From an uncultured Alphaproteobacteria bacterium (lineage in GTDB: Bacteria; Pseudomonadota; Alphaproteobacteria; Rhizobiales; Aestuariivirgaceae), in NCBI GenBank assembly GCA_945957365.1, contig CAMFKI010000002.1, positions 310,001 to 374,000 of the forward strand: 64,000 nt of DNA, read 5' to 3'. The position numbers were made by a program, and so were the translations under genes. The notes beneath the pieces are model-generated. The model was given only the letters and a program-made list of their open reading frames with translations. It made no database searches and was not told the DNA's origin. Below, piece after piece: positions 17,973 to 25,909 of the stretch (positions within the stretch are counted from its first letter, which is position 1; the number at the start of each line of letters is the position of its first letter).

Positions 17973-18760
17973 CAGCGTTTGGCTCTCGTATGCGGGGCAA
18001 GCCGGGTGGCGAGCTGGATCAGCCCGAGGCAGCCCCAGGTGACGGCGAAGGCGATGACGGCGAGGGCCGCCGGCTCATAGGCGCGGTTCGAACCCATCCA
18101 CACCATGTAGGGGCCGAAGGCAGGGCGGTTCAGCAGCGCTGCCAGCACATACTCGCCGATGACGATCGCGAAGGTGAGGAAGGCACCGGAGAGCACCGCG
18201 ACCAGCACATTGGGCAGGATCAGCCGGGCGAGGATGGTGACCCAGCCCGCGCCCAGCATCTGGGCCGCCTCGGTGATGGTGCGGACATCGAGGGTGCGCA
18301 GACCCGTGTCCACGGCGCGATACATGTAGGGGAGCGCCAGCGTGGTGTAGCCCAGCATCAGCAGCAGGTTGGTGCCCATGCTGGAGCCGGTGAGCGGCAG
18401 GAAGCTCGACGTGTTGTAAAGCCGGATATAGCCGAAGACCAGAACGATGGGCGGGATCACCAGCGGCAGCAGCGTGATGAATTCGACGACGGGGCGGATC
18501 GACGGCAGCTTGAGGCGCACCCAGAAGGCGGTGGGCGTCACGATCAGCACGCCCATGACGATGGTGAGCAGCGCCATGACGACGGAATAGAGGAAGGTCG
18601 CCTGAAACTGCGGGTCGCCCAGCACGCTGCGGTAGGCATCGAAGGAATAGACGCCGCGCCGTGCGCGCAGCGAGAACTCGAAGGTGCCGACCAGCGGCAG
18701 CAGGAAATAGATGGCGCCGGCGATGGCGGTGACCCACGCCCAGAAGCGGCCCTTCGTCAC
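17972..18760 (-). CDS. ABC transporter permease (PotC/AfuB-type, second subunit)
   Basis: 262 residues with six predicted helices. The loop EAAQMLGAGWVTILARLILPNV is the EAA motif. GTG 18760 is chosen because it overlaps the preceding permease stop in a GTGA arrangement and precedes KGRFWAWVTAIAGAIYFLLP, a normal N-terminus; the frame is open much further upstream but only as a shadow of the neighbouring gene. Works with the adjacent permease, ATPase and binding protein. Confidence 0.88.
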   Translation of the reverse strand: MTKGRFWAWVTAIAGAIYFLLPLVGTFEFSLRARRGVYSFDAYRSVLGDPQFQATFLYSVVMALLTIVMGVLIVTPTAFWVRLKLPSIRPVVEFITLLPLVIPPIVLVFGYIRLYNTSSFLPLTGSSMGTNLLLMLGYTTLALPYMYRAVDTGLRTLDVRTITEAAQMLGAGWVTILARLILPNVLVAVLSGAFLTFAIVIGEYVLAALLNRPAFGPYMVWMGSNRAYEPAALAVIAFAVTWGCLGLIQLATRLAPHTRAKR

Positions 18761-19632
18761 TTGAGCCACCTTTCCGCCCGCACGCGGAGCAGGATGTAGA
18801 TGAGGTTGGCGATGCCGGTGACGACGATCATGCCGAAGGCCAGCGCATAGCCGAGGTGGGGATCGTTGAGCACGTCGCCGCGGATCTGGGCGAAGAGGAT
18901 GATGGGAACGATCGACAGTGCCGAACCGGTGAGCGCCATGGCGGTGGCCACCGCGCCGAAGGCATTGGCGAAGAGCAGCGCGAAGGAGCCGAGGAGGGCG
19001 GGCCAGAGCACGGGGAGCGCCACCATGCGCCAGTATTGCGCATTGCTGGCGCCCAGAGTCTGCGCCGCCTCGTTCCACTCGCGTTTCAGGCCATCGAGTG
19101 CGGGCGTGATGATGAGGATCATCAGCGGGATCTGGAAATAGAGATAGGTGATGGCGAGACCGGTGAAGCTGATGAGGTTGAAACCCAGTGCCGCGAGGTT
19201 GATGCCGAACCAGTCGCGCAGCAGCACGGTGATGAGACCGAGGCGGCCCAGCGTGGCGATGAAGGCGAAGGCCAGCGGCACGCCGGCGAAGTTGGAGGCG
19301 ACGCCCGAGAAGGTCAGCAGGCCACCGCGCAGCCATTCCGGCAAGCCGCCGCGGGTCACGGCGACGGCGATGACGAGACCAACGACGCAGCCGAAGAAGG
19401 CGGTGAGCAAGCTCAGCTTGAGCGACAGCATGGTCGCGTCGACGATGTTGGGCGCGGCCAGCCCGGCGAGGTTGTCGAGCGTGAAGGAGCCCTGCGGAGT
19501 TTCGAAGGAGGCGATGACGATGCGGATCGTCGGCAGGATGAGAAAGAGCAGCGCGAACAGCGCGAAGGGCGCCACGCCCAGCCATTTGAGGAGGGCGCTT
19601 TCGCTGCGCCGCGGCCGGCCAATCGCGGTCAT
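18757..19632 (-). CDS. ABC transporter permease (PotB/AfuB-type, first subunit)
   Basis: 291 residues. Helix after GRPRRSESALLKWLGVAPF, and EAA loop EAAQTLGASNAQYWRMVALP. ATG 19632 is chosen because it is preceded by a GGAAC-rich ribosome site and lies 71 bp after the binding-protein stop. The two permeases are clearly different proteins, as in Pot, Afu or PhnUV systems rather than a fused permease. Confidence 0.88.
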   Translation of the reverse strand: MTAIGRPRRSESALLKWLGVAPFALFALLFLILPTIRIVIASFETPQGSFTLDNLAGLAAPNIVDATMLSLKLSLLTAFFGCVVGLVIAVAVTRGGLPEWLRGGLLTFSGVASNFAGVPLAFAFIATLGRLGLITVLLRDWFGINLAALGFNLISFTGLAITYLYFQIPLMILIITPALDGLKREWNEAAQTLGASNAQYWRMVALPVLWPALLGSFALLFANAFGAVATAMALTGSALSIVPIILFAQIRGDVLNDPHLGYALAFGMIVVTGIANLIYILLRVRAERWLK

Positions 19633-19652
19633 GTTCCGGTTCCGGAGGAAGA

Positions 19653-19678
19653 CCCCGTCCCGCGGCAGCGGAACGGGG
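19653..19678 (-). other. Intercistronic stem-loop after the binding-protein gene
   Basis: CCCCGT-C-CCGC, loop GGCA, GCGG-A-ACGGGG: ten pairs with one internal mismatch, in the 71-bp gap between the binding protein and the first permease. No run of T follows. Same position relative to a binding-protein gene as the stem-loops at 15016 and 60030. Confidence 0.55.
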
Positions 19679-19703
19679 CAAGTTGAGGGAGCGGGTACGC
19701 GAC

Positions 19704-20807
19704 TTACTTGACGTTGGCGCCGACGACCTTGTCCCAGCCGCCGGTCACGGCGGCCTTGTTGGCGGCCTGCTGGTCGACGGTGGGGAACACGGCCCGGGCA
19801 TAGCCTTCGGCCGGCGGCAGCTTGGCCAGCAGTTCGGCCGGGATCTTGCCGGCGGCCGACATGGCGTTGAAGCGCGCCGGATGGCAGTAGCCCTCGAGCC
19901 AGGCGGTCTGGCCCTCGTCGGAGTAGACGTATTCCATCCACAGCTTTGCGGCGTTGGGATGCGGCGCGAAGGCCGAGATCGCCTGCACGTAGACGCCGGC
20001 GAGCGACGAGGACGCGGGGACCACGACGTCCATCGGCGGGTTGCCTTTCAGGCTGTCGCGCCAGGCGAGCAGGTTGTAATCCCAGGCGACGACGATCGGC
20101 GTCTGGCCCTGGGCGATAGTGCCCGACTTGCCGGTGACGGGGACGAAGTTGCCGGCCTTGTTGAGCTCGGCCATCAGCTCGAGGCCCTTTTCGCCCGACT
20201 CGGTGCCAGGCTGGGCGCCCTTCGACATGCCCGCCGACATGATGGCCAGGATCGCCTGGTTGGAGGCGCGCGGATCACCCGTCAGGGCCACCGAGGCGGC
20301 ATAGTCGGACTTCAGCAGGTCGGCCCAGTCGGCCGGCGTGGTCTTGACGATGTCCTTGTTCACGCCGAAGGCCATCACGCCGTAGTAGTCGCCATACCAG
20401 TTGCCGTCGGCGTCCTTCACTTCGGCGGGGATCTCGTCCCAGGTCATGACCTTGTAGGGCTGCAGCAGGCCTTCCTTCTGGGCCTGCGGGCCGAAGGCGA
20501 GGCCGACGTCGATCACGTCGGGGGCCTGCGGGCCCTTGTTGTCCTTGTTGGCGCGGATCGCCTCGAGTTCGTCGGCCGAGCCCGCATCGGGGTTGAGCTC
20601 GTTCACCTTCAGGCCGTACTTCGCCTTGAAGCCGTCGATCACCTTGCCATAGCCGCACCAGTCGTGCGGCAGCGCGATGACGGTGAGCTCGCCTTCCTTC
20701 TGCGCAGCCGCCACGAGATCTTCCATCGCGCCGGCGTGGGCAGGCACGACCGATGCAAGCATGGCGAGAGCCATGGTGGAATGCAGAAGTCGGGTTGAGA
20801 ATTTCAT
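19704..20807 (-). CDS. Periplasmic substrate-binding protein of a PotD/AfuA-type importer
   Basis: 367 residues. Sec signal peptide ending near VVPAHA, then a family-1/AfuA-like extracellular binding protein (EGELTVIALPHDWCGYGKVI at the mature start). ATG 20807 is the signal-peptide start; the frame is open upstream but is intergenic. First gene of the operon, with a candidate Pho box 75-92 bp before the ATG. Pho control and linkage to C-P lyase make a phosphonate, phosphate ester or similar P source likely; iron and polyamines are alternatives. Confidence 0.85.
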   Translation of the reverse strand: MKFSTRLLHSTMALAMLASVVPAHAGAMEDLVAAAQKEGELTVIALPHDWCGYGKVIDGFKAKYGLKVNELNPDAGSADELEAIRANKDNKGPQAPDVIDVGLAFGPQAQKEGLLQPYKVMTWDEIPAEVKDADGNWYGDYYGVMAFGVNKDIVKTTPADWADLLKSDYAASVALTGDPRASNQAILAIMSAGMSKGAQPGTESGEKGLELMAELNKAGNFVPVTGKSGTIAQGQTPIVVAWDYNLLAWRDSLKGNPPMDVVVPASSSLAGVYVQAISAFAPHPNAAKLWMEYVYSDEGQTAWLEGYCHPARFNAMSAAGKIPAELLAKLPPAEGYARAVFPTVDQQAANKAAVTGGWDKVVGANVK

Positions 20808-20881
20808 GATCACATCCTGTTGTGTTGCCACGCCGCAGGGCATGTCCGTCGCTGCGGCCCCGGCGTTGCTAGCGGCGCTAT

Positions 20882-20899
20882 ATGACAGTGCCGTGTCAC
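20882..20899 (-). promoter_or_regulatory. Candidate Pho box upstream of the PotD/AfuA-type operon
   Basis: On the minus strand GTGACAC-GGCA-CTGTCAT: the second 7-mer is a perfect consensus repeat and the first matches at 4-5 positions, with the correct 11-bp period. It lies in the 290-bp divergent region before the binding-protein gene. Confidence 0.5.
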
Positions 20900-20978
20900 A
20901 CCGCTTGGCTGTCCGCAGCTCGGCTCCGCTACTTGCGTGGCCCGGGTGTCGGTCATGGAGCCAGAATCCGTCTCCTGC

Positions 20979-20996
20979 TTGACTCCTGTGTGACAG
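20979..20996. promoter_or_regulatory. Second candidate Pho box in the divergent region
   Basis: On the minus strand CTGTCAC-ACAG-GAGTCAA: one perfect and one partial repeat (4 of 7) at 11-bp period. It is about 100 bp before the acyltransferase ATG and could serve either direction. The rest of 20808-21097 shows no further clear element. Confidence 0.4.
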
Positions 20997-21097
20997 CGCA
21001 AGATCGCAGGGCGATGGGCCTGTGTCGCGGGCGCGCGGCTTCACACGCCTGACATGCTTCCGCAACAGAAGACGCTGGAGGGCAATGGCAGGACGAC

Positions 21098-22009
21098 ATG
21101 ACCGAGACCTTCGACTATCTCGACCTTCCCAAGCGATCCGCGCGGAACGCCGTTCGCTTTTCCTATGCGCGTCCCGACCAGCGCTGGCTGAACCGCAGCG
21201 TGATCCGCGCCATCGAACGCCTCAGCGGGCAACCCTACCTCGAGCGCCTGTATCGGCAGTGGGCGGCGAGCCCGCCGGCGGGCGAGAACATCTTCTCGGC
21301 CGCTATCCGGCTCCTCGACATCGACGTCGACATCGATGCCGCGGCCTGGGACCGCGTGCCGCGCCAGGGCGGCGTACTGTTCGTCGCCAACCATCCCTTC
21401 GGCGTGATCGATGGGCTGCTGATGGGCCATCTCGCCACGCGGGTCAGGCCCGATACCAAGATGATGACGCACAGCCTGCTGTGCCAGCTGCCGGAGGCGC
21501 GGGACTTTCTGCTGCCGGTCGACTTCGGCGGCACCCCGGAGGCGGTTCAGACCTCGGCAATGACGCGGCGGCGCTGCGTCGAATGGCTGCGCACCGGCCA
21601 CGCCGTTGCGGTGTTCCCGGCCGGCAGCGTGTCAACCGCGCCCTCGCCGTGGCATGGACCGGCGGTCGACACCACGTGGCACAGCTTCGCCGCGAAGCTG
21701 GCCCTCCTCCCGGGTGTCACCGTGGTCCCCGTCTGCTTCCAGGGCGAGAACTCGCGGCTGTTCCAGATCGCCAGCCACATCCACTATGCCCTGCGCGTGG
21801 CCCTGCTGTTCCGCGAGTCACGGCGGCGCGAGGGTACGCGCATTTCGGTGGCCATCGGCGCACCGGTGCGCGCCGAGGACCTGGGCGCCCTCGGCTCGCG
21901 CCAGGCGGTGATCCGGGACCTGCGGCGCCGCACCCTGTCGCTGCGCGGCCCGGTGACGCCGCCAACGGACCTCGAATTCCACTGGCCGCGCCACATCCGT
22001 TTCGACTAG
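21098..22009 (+). CDS. Lysophospholipid acyltransferase family protein (OlsA/hemolysin-like NHPFG type)
   Basis: 303 residues. FVANHPFGVIDGLLMGH is the acyltransferase motif I of the NHPxGxxDG subgroup that includes ornithine-lipid acyltransferases and OlsF-type fusions. AVAVFPAGSVS is motif III and VVPVCFQGENSRLFQIAS is motif IV. It would acylate a lyso-lipid at the inner membrane. Rhizobia replace phospholipids with ornithine or betaine lipids when phosphate is scarce, which fits the adjacent Pho-box candidates; the exact acceptor is not known. Convergent with PPK2, only 6 bp apart. Confidence 0.83.
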   Translation: MTETFDYLDLPKRSARNAVRFSYARPDQRWLNRSVIRAIERLSGQPYLERLYRQWAASPPAGENIFSAAIRLLDIDVDIDAAAWDRVPRQGGVLFVANHPFGVIDGLLMGHLATRVRPDTKMMTHSLLCQLPEARDFLLPVDFGGTPEAVQTSAMTRRRCVEWLRTGHAVAVFPAGSVSTAPSPWHGPAVDTTWHSFAAKLALLPGVTVVPVCFQGENSRLFQIASHIHYALRVALLFRESRRREGTRISVAIGAPVRAEDLGALGSRQAVIRDLRRRTLSLRGPVTPPTDLEFHWPRHIRFD

Positions 22010-22015
22010 GCCGTC

Positions 22016-22921
22016 TCAGTAGCGCCCCGGAACATACATGTCCTTTGGAATGGGACCGCGGATGTAGTCGGAATTGTGCACGCGCTCGGGCAGCACCACC
22101 TCCGGCCGGACGATCTCCTCATACGGGAACTGGCTGAGCAGATGCGCGATGCAGTTCAGCCGGGCCCGCTTCTTGTCGACGGCCTCGACCACCCACCACG
22201 GCGCCTCGGCGATGTTGGTGTGTTCCAGCATCGCCTCCTTGGCCTTGGTATAGGCTTCCCAACGCACGCGTGACTGCAGGTCCATCGGGCTCAGCTTCCA
22301 TTGCTTGAGCGGATCGCGGATGCGCATCAGGAAGCGCTTGTGCTGCTCGTTGTCGGTGATCGAGAACCAGTACTTCACCAGGGTGATGCCGGAGCGCACC
22401 AGCATGCGCTCGAATTCCGGACAGCTGCGGAAGAACTCGGCCACGTCGTCCTCGGTGCAGAAGCCCATCACCCGCTCGACGCCGGCGCGGTTGTACCATG
22501 ACCGGTCGAACAGCACGATTTCGCCCTGGGCCGGAAGGTGCGGCACATAGCGCTGGAAATACCACTGTCCCCGCTCGCGCTCGGACGGCGCGGGCAGCGC
22601 CACCACGCGGCAGACGCGCGGGTTGAGGCGCTGGGTAATGCGCTTGATCACGCCGCCCTTGCCCGCGGCATCGCGGCCCTCGAAGATCACCACGACTTTC
22701 TGCCGGGTCGTCGCCACCCAGTCCTGCAGCTTGATCAGTTCGCGCTGCAGGCGAAACAGCTCCTCGTAGTAGAAGCGCCGGCCGAGATCCGGGGTGCCTT
22801 CCTCCCCCTCGCCCATCAGCGCCTCGAGGCGGCCATCGTCGAGTTCCTGCTCCAGTTCCTCGTCGAGGGTGTCAAGCCAGTCCTGGCGGGCATATTCCTC
22901 TTCGATCAGCGGCGTGTTCAC
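22016..22921 (-). CDS. ppk2: Polyphosphate kinase 2 (PPK2 family), copy A
   Basis: 301 residues. Walker A FEGRDAAGKGG, Walker B FDRSWYNRAG and the lid region of single-domain PPK2. The acidic N-terminal extension (EEEYARQDWLDTLDEELEQE) is usual in this subgroup. Transfers phosphate between polyphosphate and nucleotides. GTG 22921 is chosen: GGGAGA ribosome site 4-9 bases upstream, family-like length; the open frame beyond it is not conserved-looking. A second PPK2 lies 5 kb away on the other strand. Confidence 0.92.
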   Translation of the reverse strand: MNTPLIEEEYARQDWLDTLDEELEQELDDGRLEALMGEGEEGTPDLGRRFYYEELFRLQRELIKLQDWVATTRQKVVVIFEGRDAAGKGGVIKRITQRLNPRVCRVVALPAPSERERGQWYFQRYVPHLPAQGEIVLFDRSWYNRAGVERVMGFCTEDDVAEFFRSCPEFERMLVRSGITLVKYWFSITDNEQHKRFLMRIRDPLKQWKLSPMDLQSRVRWEAYTKAKEAMLEHTNIAEAPWWVVEAVDKKRARLNCIAHLLSQFPYEEIVRPEVVLPERVHNSDYIRGPIPKDMYVPGRY

Positions 22922-23191
22922 GTTCCGTCTCCCTGTCTCACCTCGTGTCCGCGCCTGCCGAAGCCGGGCGGAGCCGCGGAACTTCGCCCAGTTCTTCGTC
23001 AGATATGTGTCGATGACGAAATGGTGTCGGCGGGTCCAGCCCCCGCCGATTTGCCGGAGCCATATCGAATGGACTTCTTGCTGGAAAGCGCAGCACCGGC
23101 GGACCCTGCCACTTGAGATTGGCGGTCGTCGAGTCAAGTAATTCCGTTCGCTTTCGAGCAAACTATCAGTAATTTGGAGAGGGAGTTCCCG

Positions 23192-24556
23192 ATGCCTCTT
23201 TCCGGCCGTTACGTCGTTCGCTCGACATCTGCATTTCTGTTCACGGGGTTGCTGTGCCTCGCCGCAATCGTGGCAACGAACCTCTGGCTGGGGGAGCGGG
23301 CACAATCCTATTTCGACGATGCCATCGCCTCGCGCGACACGCGGATCGCCGCGGTGGAACTCAGGAATGCGCTGCAGGTGGCGGAATCGAGCCAGCGCGG
23401 GTTCATCATCACCGGAAATGAAATCTATCTCGCGCCCTACCAGTCGGCGAAGACCCAGGCAGCCCGGCGCTACGCCGCCCTGCAGACGCTCCTTCCGTCA
23501 TACCCCAATGCGGCCGCCACCCTGCAGCGCCTGGGGGAAATCGTTGCGGCGAAGTTCGACGAACTCGACGAAACCATACGCCTGAAGCGGGCCGGCCACG
23601 ATGACGAGGCGCGGGCCGTGATCATGACCAATAACGGCAAGGCGCTCGCCGACGAGGCCAATGTCTTCTTCGCCGGTATCATCGGAGAGGCCGATCGCCG
23701 GCTGACCGAGGGGGTGGGCGAGCAGCGTGCCAACAGTGCCTGGCTCCGCTTCATTTCGGTCATCGGAGCGGTGGCGATCGTCACCGTGGTCAGCAGTGCA
23801 GGCATTGGCCTCAGCCGATACACCAGGCGCCTGCGCGAGGCGCGCGACCAGGTCACCGCCCTCAACCGCGAGCTCGAAGCGAGAGTTGCCACGCGCACCG
23901 CCGATCTTGAACTTGCGCGTGACCGTGCGGAAGTGTTGTTGTCGGAAGTCAATCATCGCGTGGCCAACAGCCTCGCGCTGGTCTCGAGCCTGGTCAATCT
24001 GCAGTCAAAGGCCACCGACGACGACTCGTCGAAGATCGCGCTGGCCGAGACACAGGAACGCATCCTGGCGATATCGCTGGTCCACAAGCGCCTCTACATG
24101 TCGTCCGACGTGCGTGCGGTCGCGCTCGACGAATATCTCGAGGGTCTGCTCGATCACCTTCAGACGTCGCTGCGCGGCCGCTACCATGGCGTTACCCTGT
24201 CCTTCACGCTCGAGCCCATCCAGCTCGACACGGATGACACGATCAATCTCGGCGTGATCGTCACCGAACTCGTCACCAATGCCTTCAAGTATGCCTACCC
24301 CGACGGCATCGGAGAGGTGCGCGTGATCCTGCGCAGATTGCCGGAAGATGTGGCGGAACTCATCGTGCAGGATGCGGGCATCGGCATGACCGAGGGCCTG
24401 CCGGCCAAGGGCACCGGCGTCGGCAGCCGAATTGTCAAAGCCCTGAGCGTGAGCTTAAATACGTCCGTTCAGTATACGGACCTTCAGCCGGGAACGTCTG
24501 CCCGGATGGTGTTTTCAACGAAATCGCGGCGGTTGCCCGCCAGAGAGGAAGCTTAG
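23192..24556 (+). CDS. CHASE3-domain sensor histidine kinase (HisKA_2/HWE-like)
   Basis: 454 residues. Membrane helix about residues 10-32, extracytoplasmic CHASE3 domain about 40-180, second helix about 187-210, short coiled coil, then HisKA_2 dimerisation domain with phosphoacceptor in SEVNHRVANSLALVSS. The ATPase N box is LVTNAFKYAYP and the glycine box VQDAGIGM. ATG 23192 has GGAGAGGGAG in front. No response regulator is nearby. It is followed after 3 bases by a periplasmic binding protein, suggesting a ligand receptor partner. Confidence 0.9.
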   Translation: MPLSGRYVVRSTSAFLFTGLLCLAAIVATNLWLGERAQSYFDDAIASRDTRIAAVELRNALQVAESSQRGFIITGNEIYLAPYQSAKTQAARRYAALQTLLPSYPNAAATLQRLGEIVAAKFDELDETIRLKRAGHDDEARAVIMTNNGKALADEANVFFAGIIGEADRRLTEGVGEQRANSAWLRFISVIGAVAIVTVVSSAGIGLSRYTRRLREARDQVTALNRELEARVATRTADLELARDRAEVLLSEVNHRVANSLALVSSLVNLQSKATDDDSSKIALAETQERILAISLVHKRLYMSSDVRAVALDEYLEGLLDHLQTSLRGRYHGVTLSFTLEPIQLDTDDTINLGVIVTELVTNAFKYAYPDGIGEVRVILRRLPEDVAELIVQDAGIGMTEGLPAKGTGVGSRIVKALSVSLNTSVQYTDLQPGTSARMVFSTKSRRLPAREEA

Positions 24557-24559
24557 GCG

Positions 24560-25744
24560 TTGACTGGCTTGGCAAGACGCTGGAAAGCCCATCCGGTCCG
24601 GCGGGTCCTTCTGGATCGGATGGCGGTGTTTGTGCTCGTCATGCTGGCGGTTGCATCGCGCGGCGCGATCGGCGCCGAGGCCGAAGACGGCCCCCCTGGT
24701 CTCACCCGCAATACCGTCTTCCCGCCTTTCGTCTGGAATGCGCCCGTCTGCAGCGCGCCGACGGGCCTCACGAAGGTGCTGGCATATGTTCAGGAAAATG
24801 AGCGCGAGTTTCTCCAGGGCGTGCATCACGGCCTGTCACTTGCCGCACAGGCGCGCGGATTGGAATACAAGCGGGTGGTGGTCGAGAATGACCCCGCGAA
24901 GGCGGCAGAAGCGATCGATCAGCTGCGTGCCGCACGAACCGGTGCGGTGGTCGGCACCTCGTCCAATCCGACAAGGGTCAGCCACAGCCTTCAGACCATG
25001 ATCTGGTCCGGCGCCTTCGTCGGCACCATCGTTCCGCCGCCCGCGACGCTGCTGTTGAATGCGCCGCAGTACCAAACCGGCAAGGTCCTCACAGACGCGG
25101 CGATCGCGCACATAAAATCCAAATTGGGCGGGCAAGCGAAGGTTGTCCTGCTGACCCAGGATTCGATGGAATACCTGGCGCCGCGGTTCGAGGCCATGCG
25201 CGACGGCCTCAACGAATTGCCGGGCGTCACCATCGTCGCGGATATCGCGCCGCACCCGGTGAGCAAGGACGGCGGCTTCGCCACCATGAAAACCATCCTT
25301 CTCGCCAATCCGGACGTTGACGTCGTGCTGGGGAGTGACTCCGTGGTGCTGGGTGCACTCGCGGCGCTGCGGGCTGCGGGAAAGGACCGGCCCGACCAGT
25401 TCCTCGGCGGCATCGACGGCGAGCCCGAAGCCGTCGCCGAAATCCACAAGCCGGGAAGTCCCTACAAGGCGAGCATCGCGCTGGCATCGCCCGTATTCGG
25501 ATATGCCATGGGGCAGTTCGCGGCCGACTGGCTGGAAGGCAAGAGCGTGCCGCAGGCGATGGACATCCTTCCGCGCGCCCTCACCATCGGAAACATCGCC
25601 CAGTATGAGGCCGACCTCGCCGACCCGGCAACCGTCTTCGCCGACCCGGTACGGCGCCAGTCCTATCTCAGGATGTATGGCAACATCTGCTATGATACCC
25701 GGGATCACTACGTGAACTTTCCCTGGTCGTCCGAACGGCAGTGA
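24560..25744 (+). CDS. Sugar-type periplasmic binding protein paired with the histidine kinase
   Basis: 394 residues. Signal peptide (hydrophobic stretch about residues 22-34), then a PBP1/ribose-binding-like fold: FLQGVHHGLSLAAQARGLEY, a hinge, and GSDSVVLGALAALRAAG with GGIDGEPEAV. No permease or ATPase gene adjoins it, so it is more likely a sensor co-receptor than an importer subunit. Start is TTG 24560 behind GAGGAAG; ATG 24620 is an alternative but would shorten the signal peptide. Ligand unknown. Confidence 0.8.
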   Translation: MTGLARRWKAHPVRRVLLDRMAVFVLVMLAVASRGAIGAEAEDGPPGLTRNTVFPPFVWNAPVCSAPTGLTKVLAYVQENEREFLQGVHHGLSLAAQARGLEYKRVVVENDPAKAAEAIDQLRAARTGAVVGTSSNPTRVSHSLQTMIWSGAFVGTIVPPPATLLLNAPQYQTGKVLTDAAIAHIKSKLGGQAKVVLLTQDSMEYLAPRFEAMRDGLNELPGVTIVADIAPHPVSKDGGFATMKTILLANPDVDVVLGSDSVVLGALAALRAAGKDRPDQFLGGIDGEPEAVAEIHKPGSPYKASIALASPVFGYAMGQFAADWLEGKSVPQAMDILPRALTIGNIAQYEADLADPATVFADPVRRQSYLRMYGNICYDTRDHYVNFPWSSERQ

Positions 25745-25772
25745 CCGGCTGAACCGGCGCCTGTCCGTCTCC

Positions 25773-25786
25773 TTGACGGAGATCAA
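25773..25786. promoter_or_regulatory. FNR/FixK-type box
   Basis: TTGAC-GGAG-ATCAA matches the anaerobic-regulator consensus TTGAT-N4-ATCAA at 9 of 10 positions; the wider dyad CCTTGA / TCAAGG is perfect. The centre 25779.5 would be -41.5 for a start near 25821, where a TACACA-like -10 (25807-25812) is nearly in register. It controls, if real, the unit starting at 25910. Confidence 0.6.
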
Positions 25787-25909
25787 GGCCGTAACAGCCC
25801 GTAAACTACACACTCCCCCTTATCTGCAGTGCGGTTTCCGACTTTACTGACGGCCATAGCATTGCGACGTCTGCCCTTGGACGAGGGCCACAGCGCGAGA
25901 GTGAACGCC

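Noticed and set aside
22922..22950. CTGTCTC and GTGTCC near the start of PPK2 copy A as a possible Pho box
   Set aside because: The second element is out of register with the 11-bp period and matches the consensus poorly.
23111..23139. Inverted repeat ACTTGA / TCAAGT upstream of the histidine kinase
   Set aside because: Six-bp arms separated by 17 bp with no extension and no known factor; could be chance.
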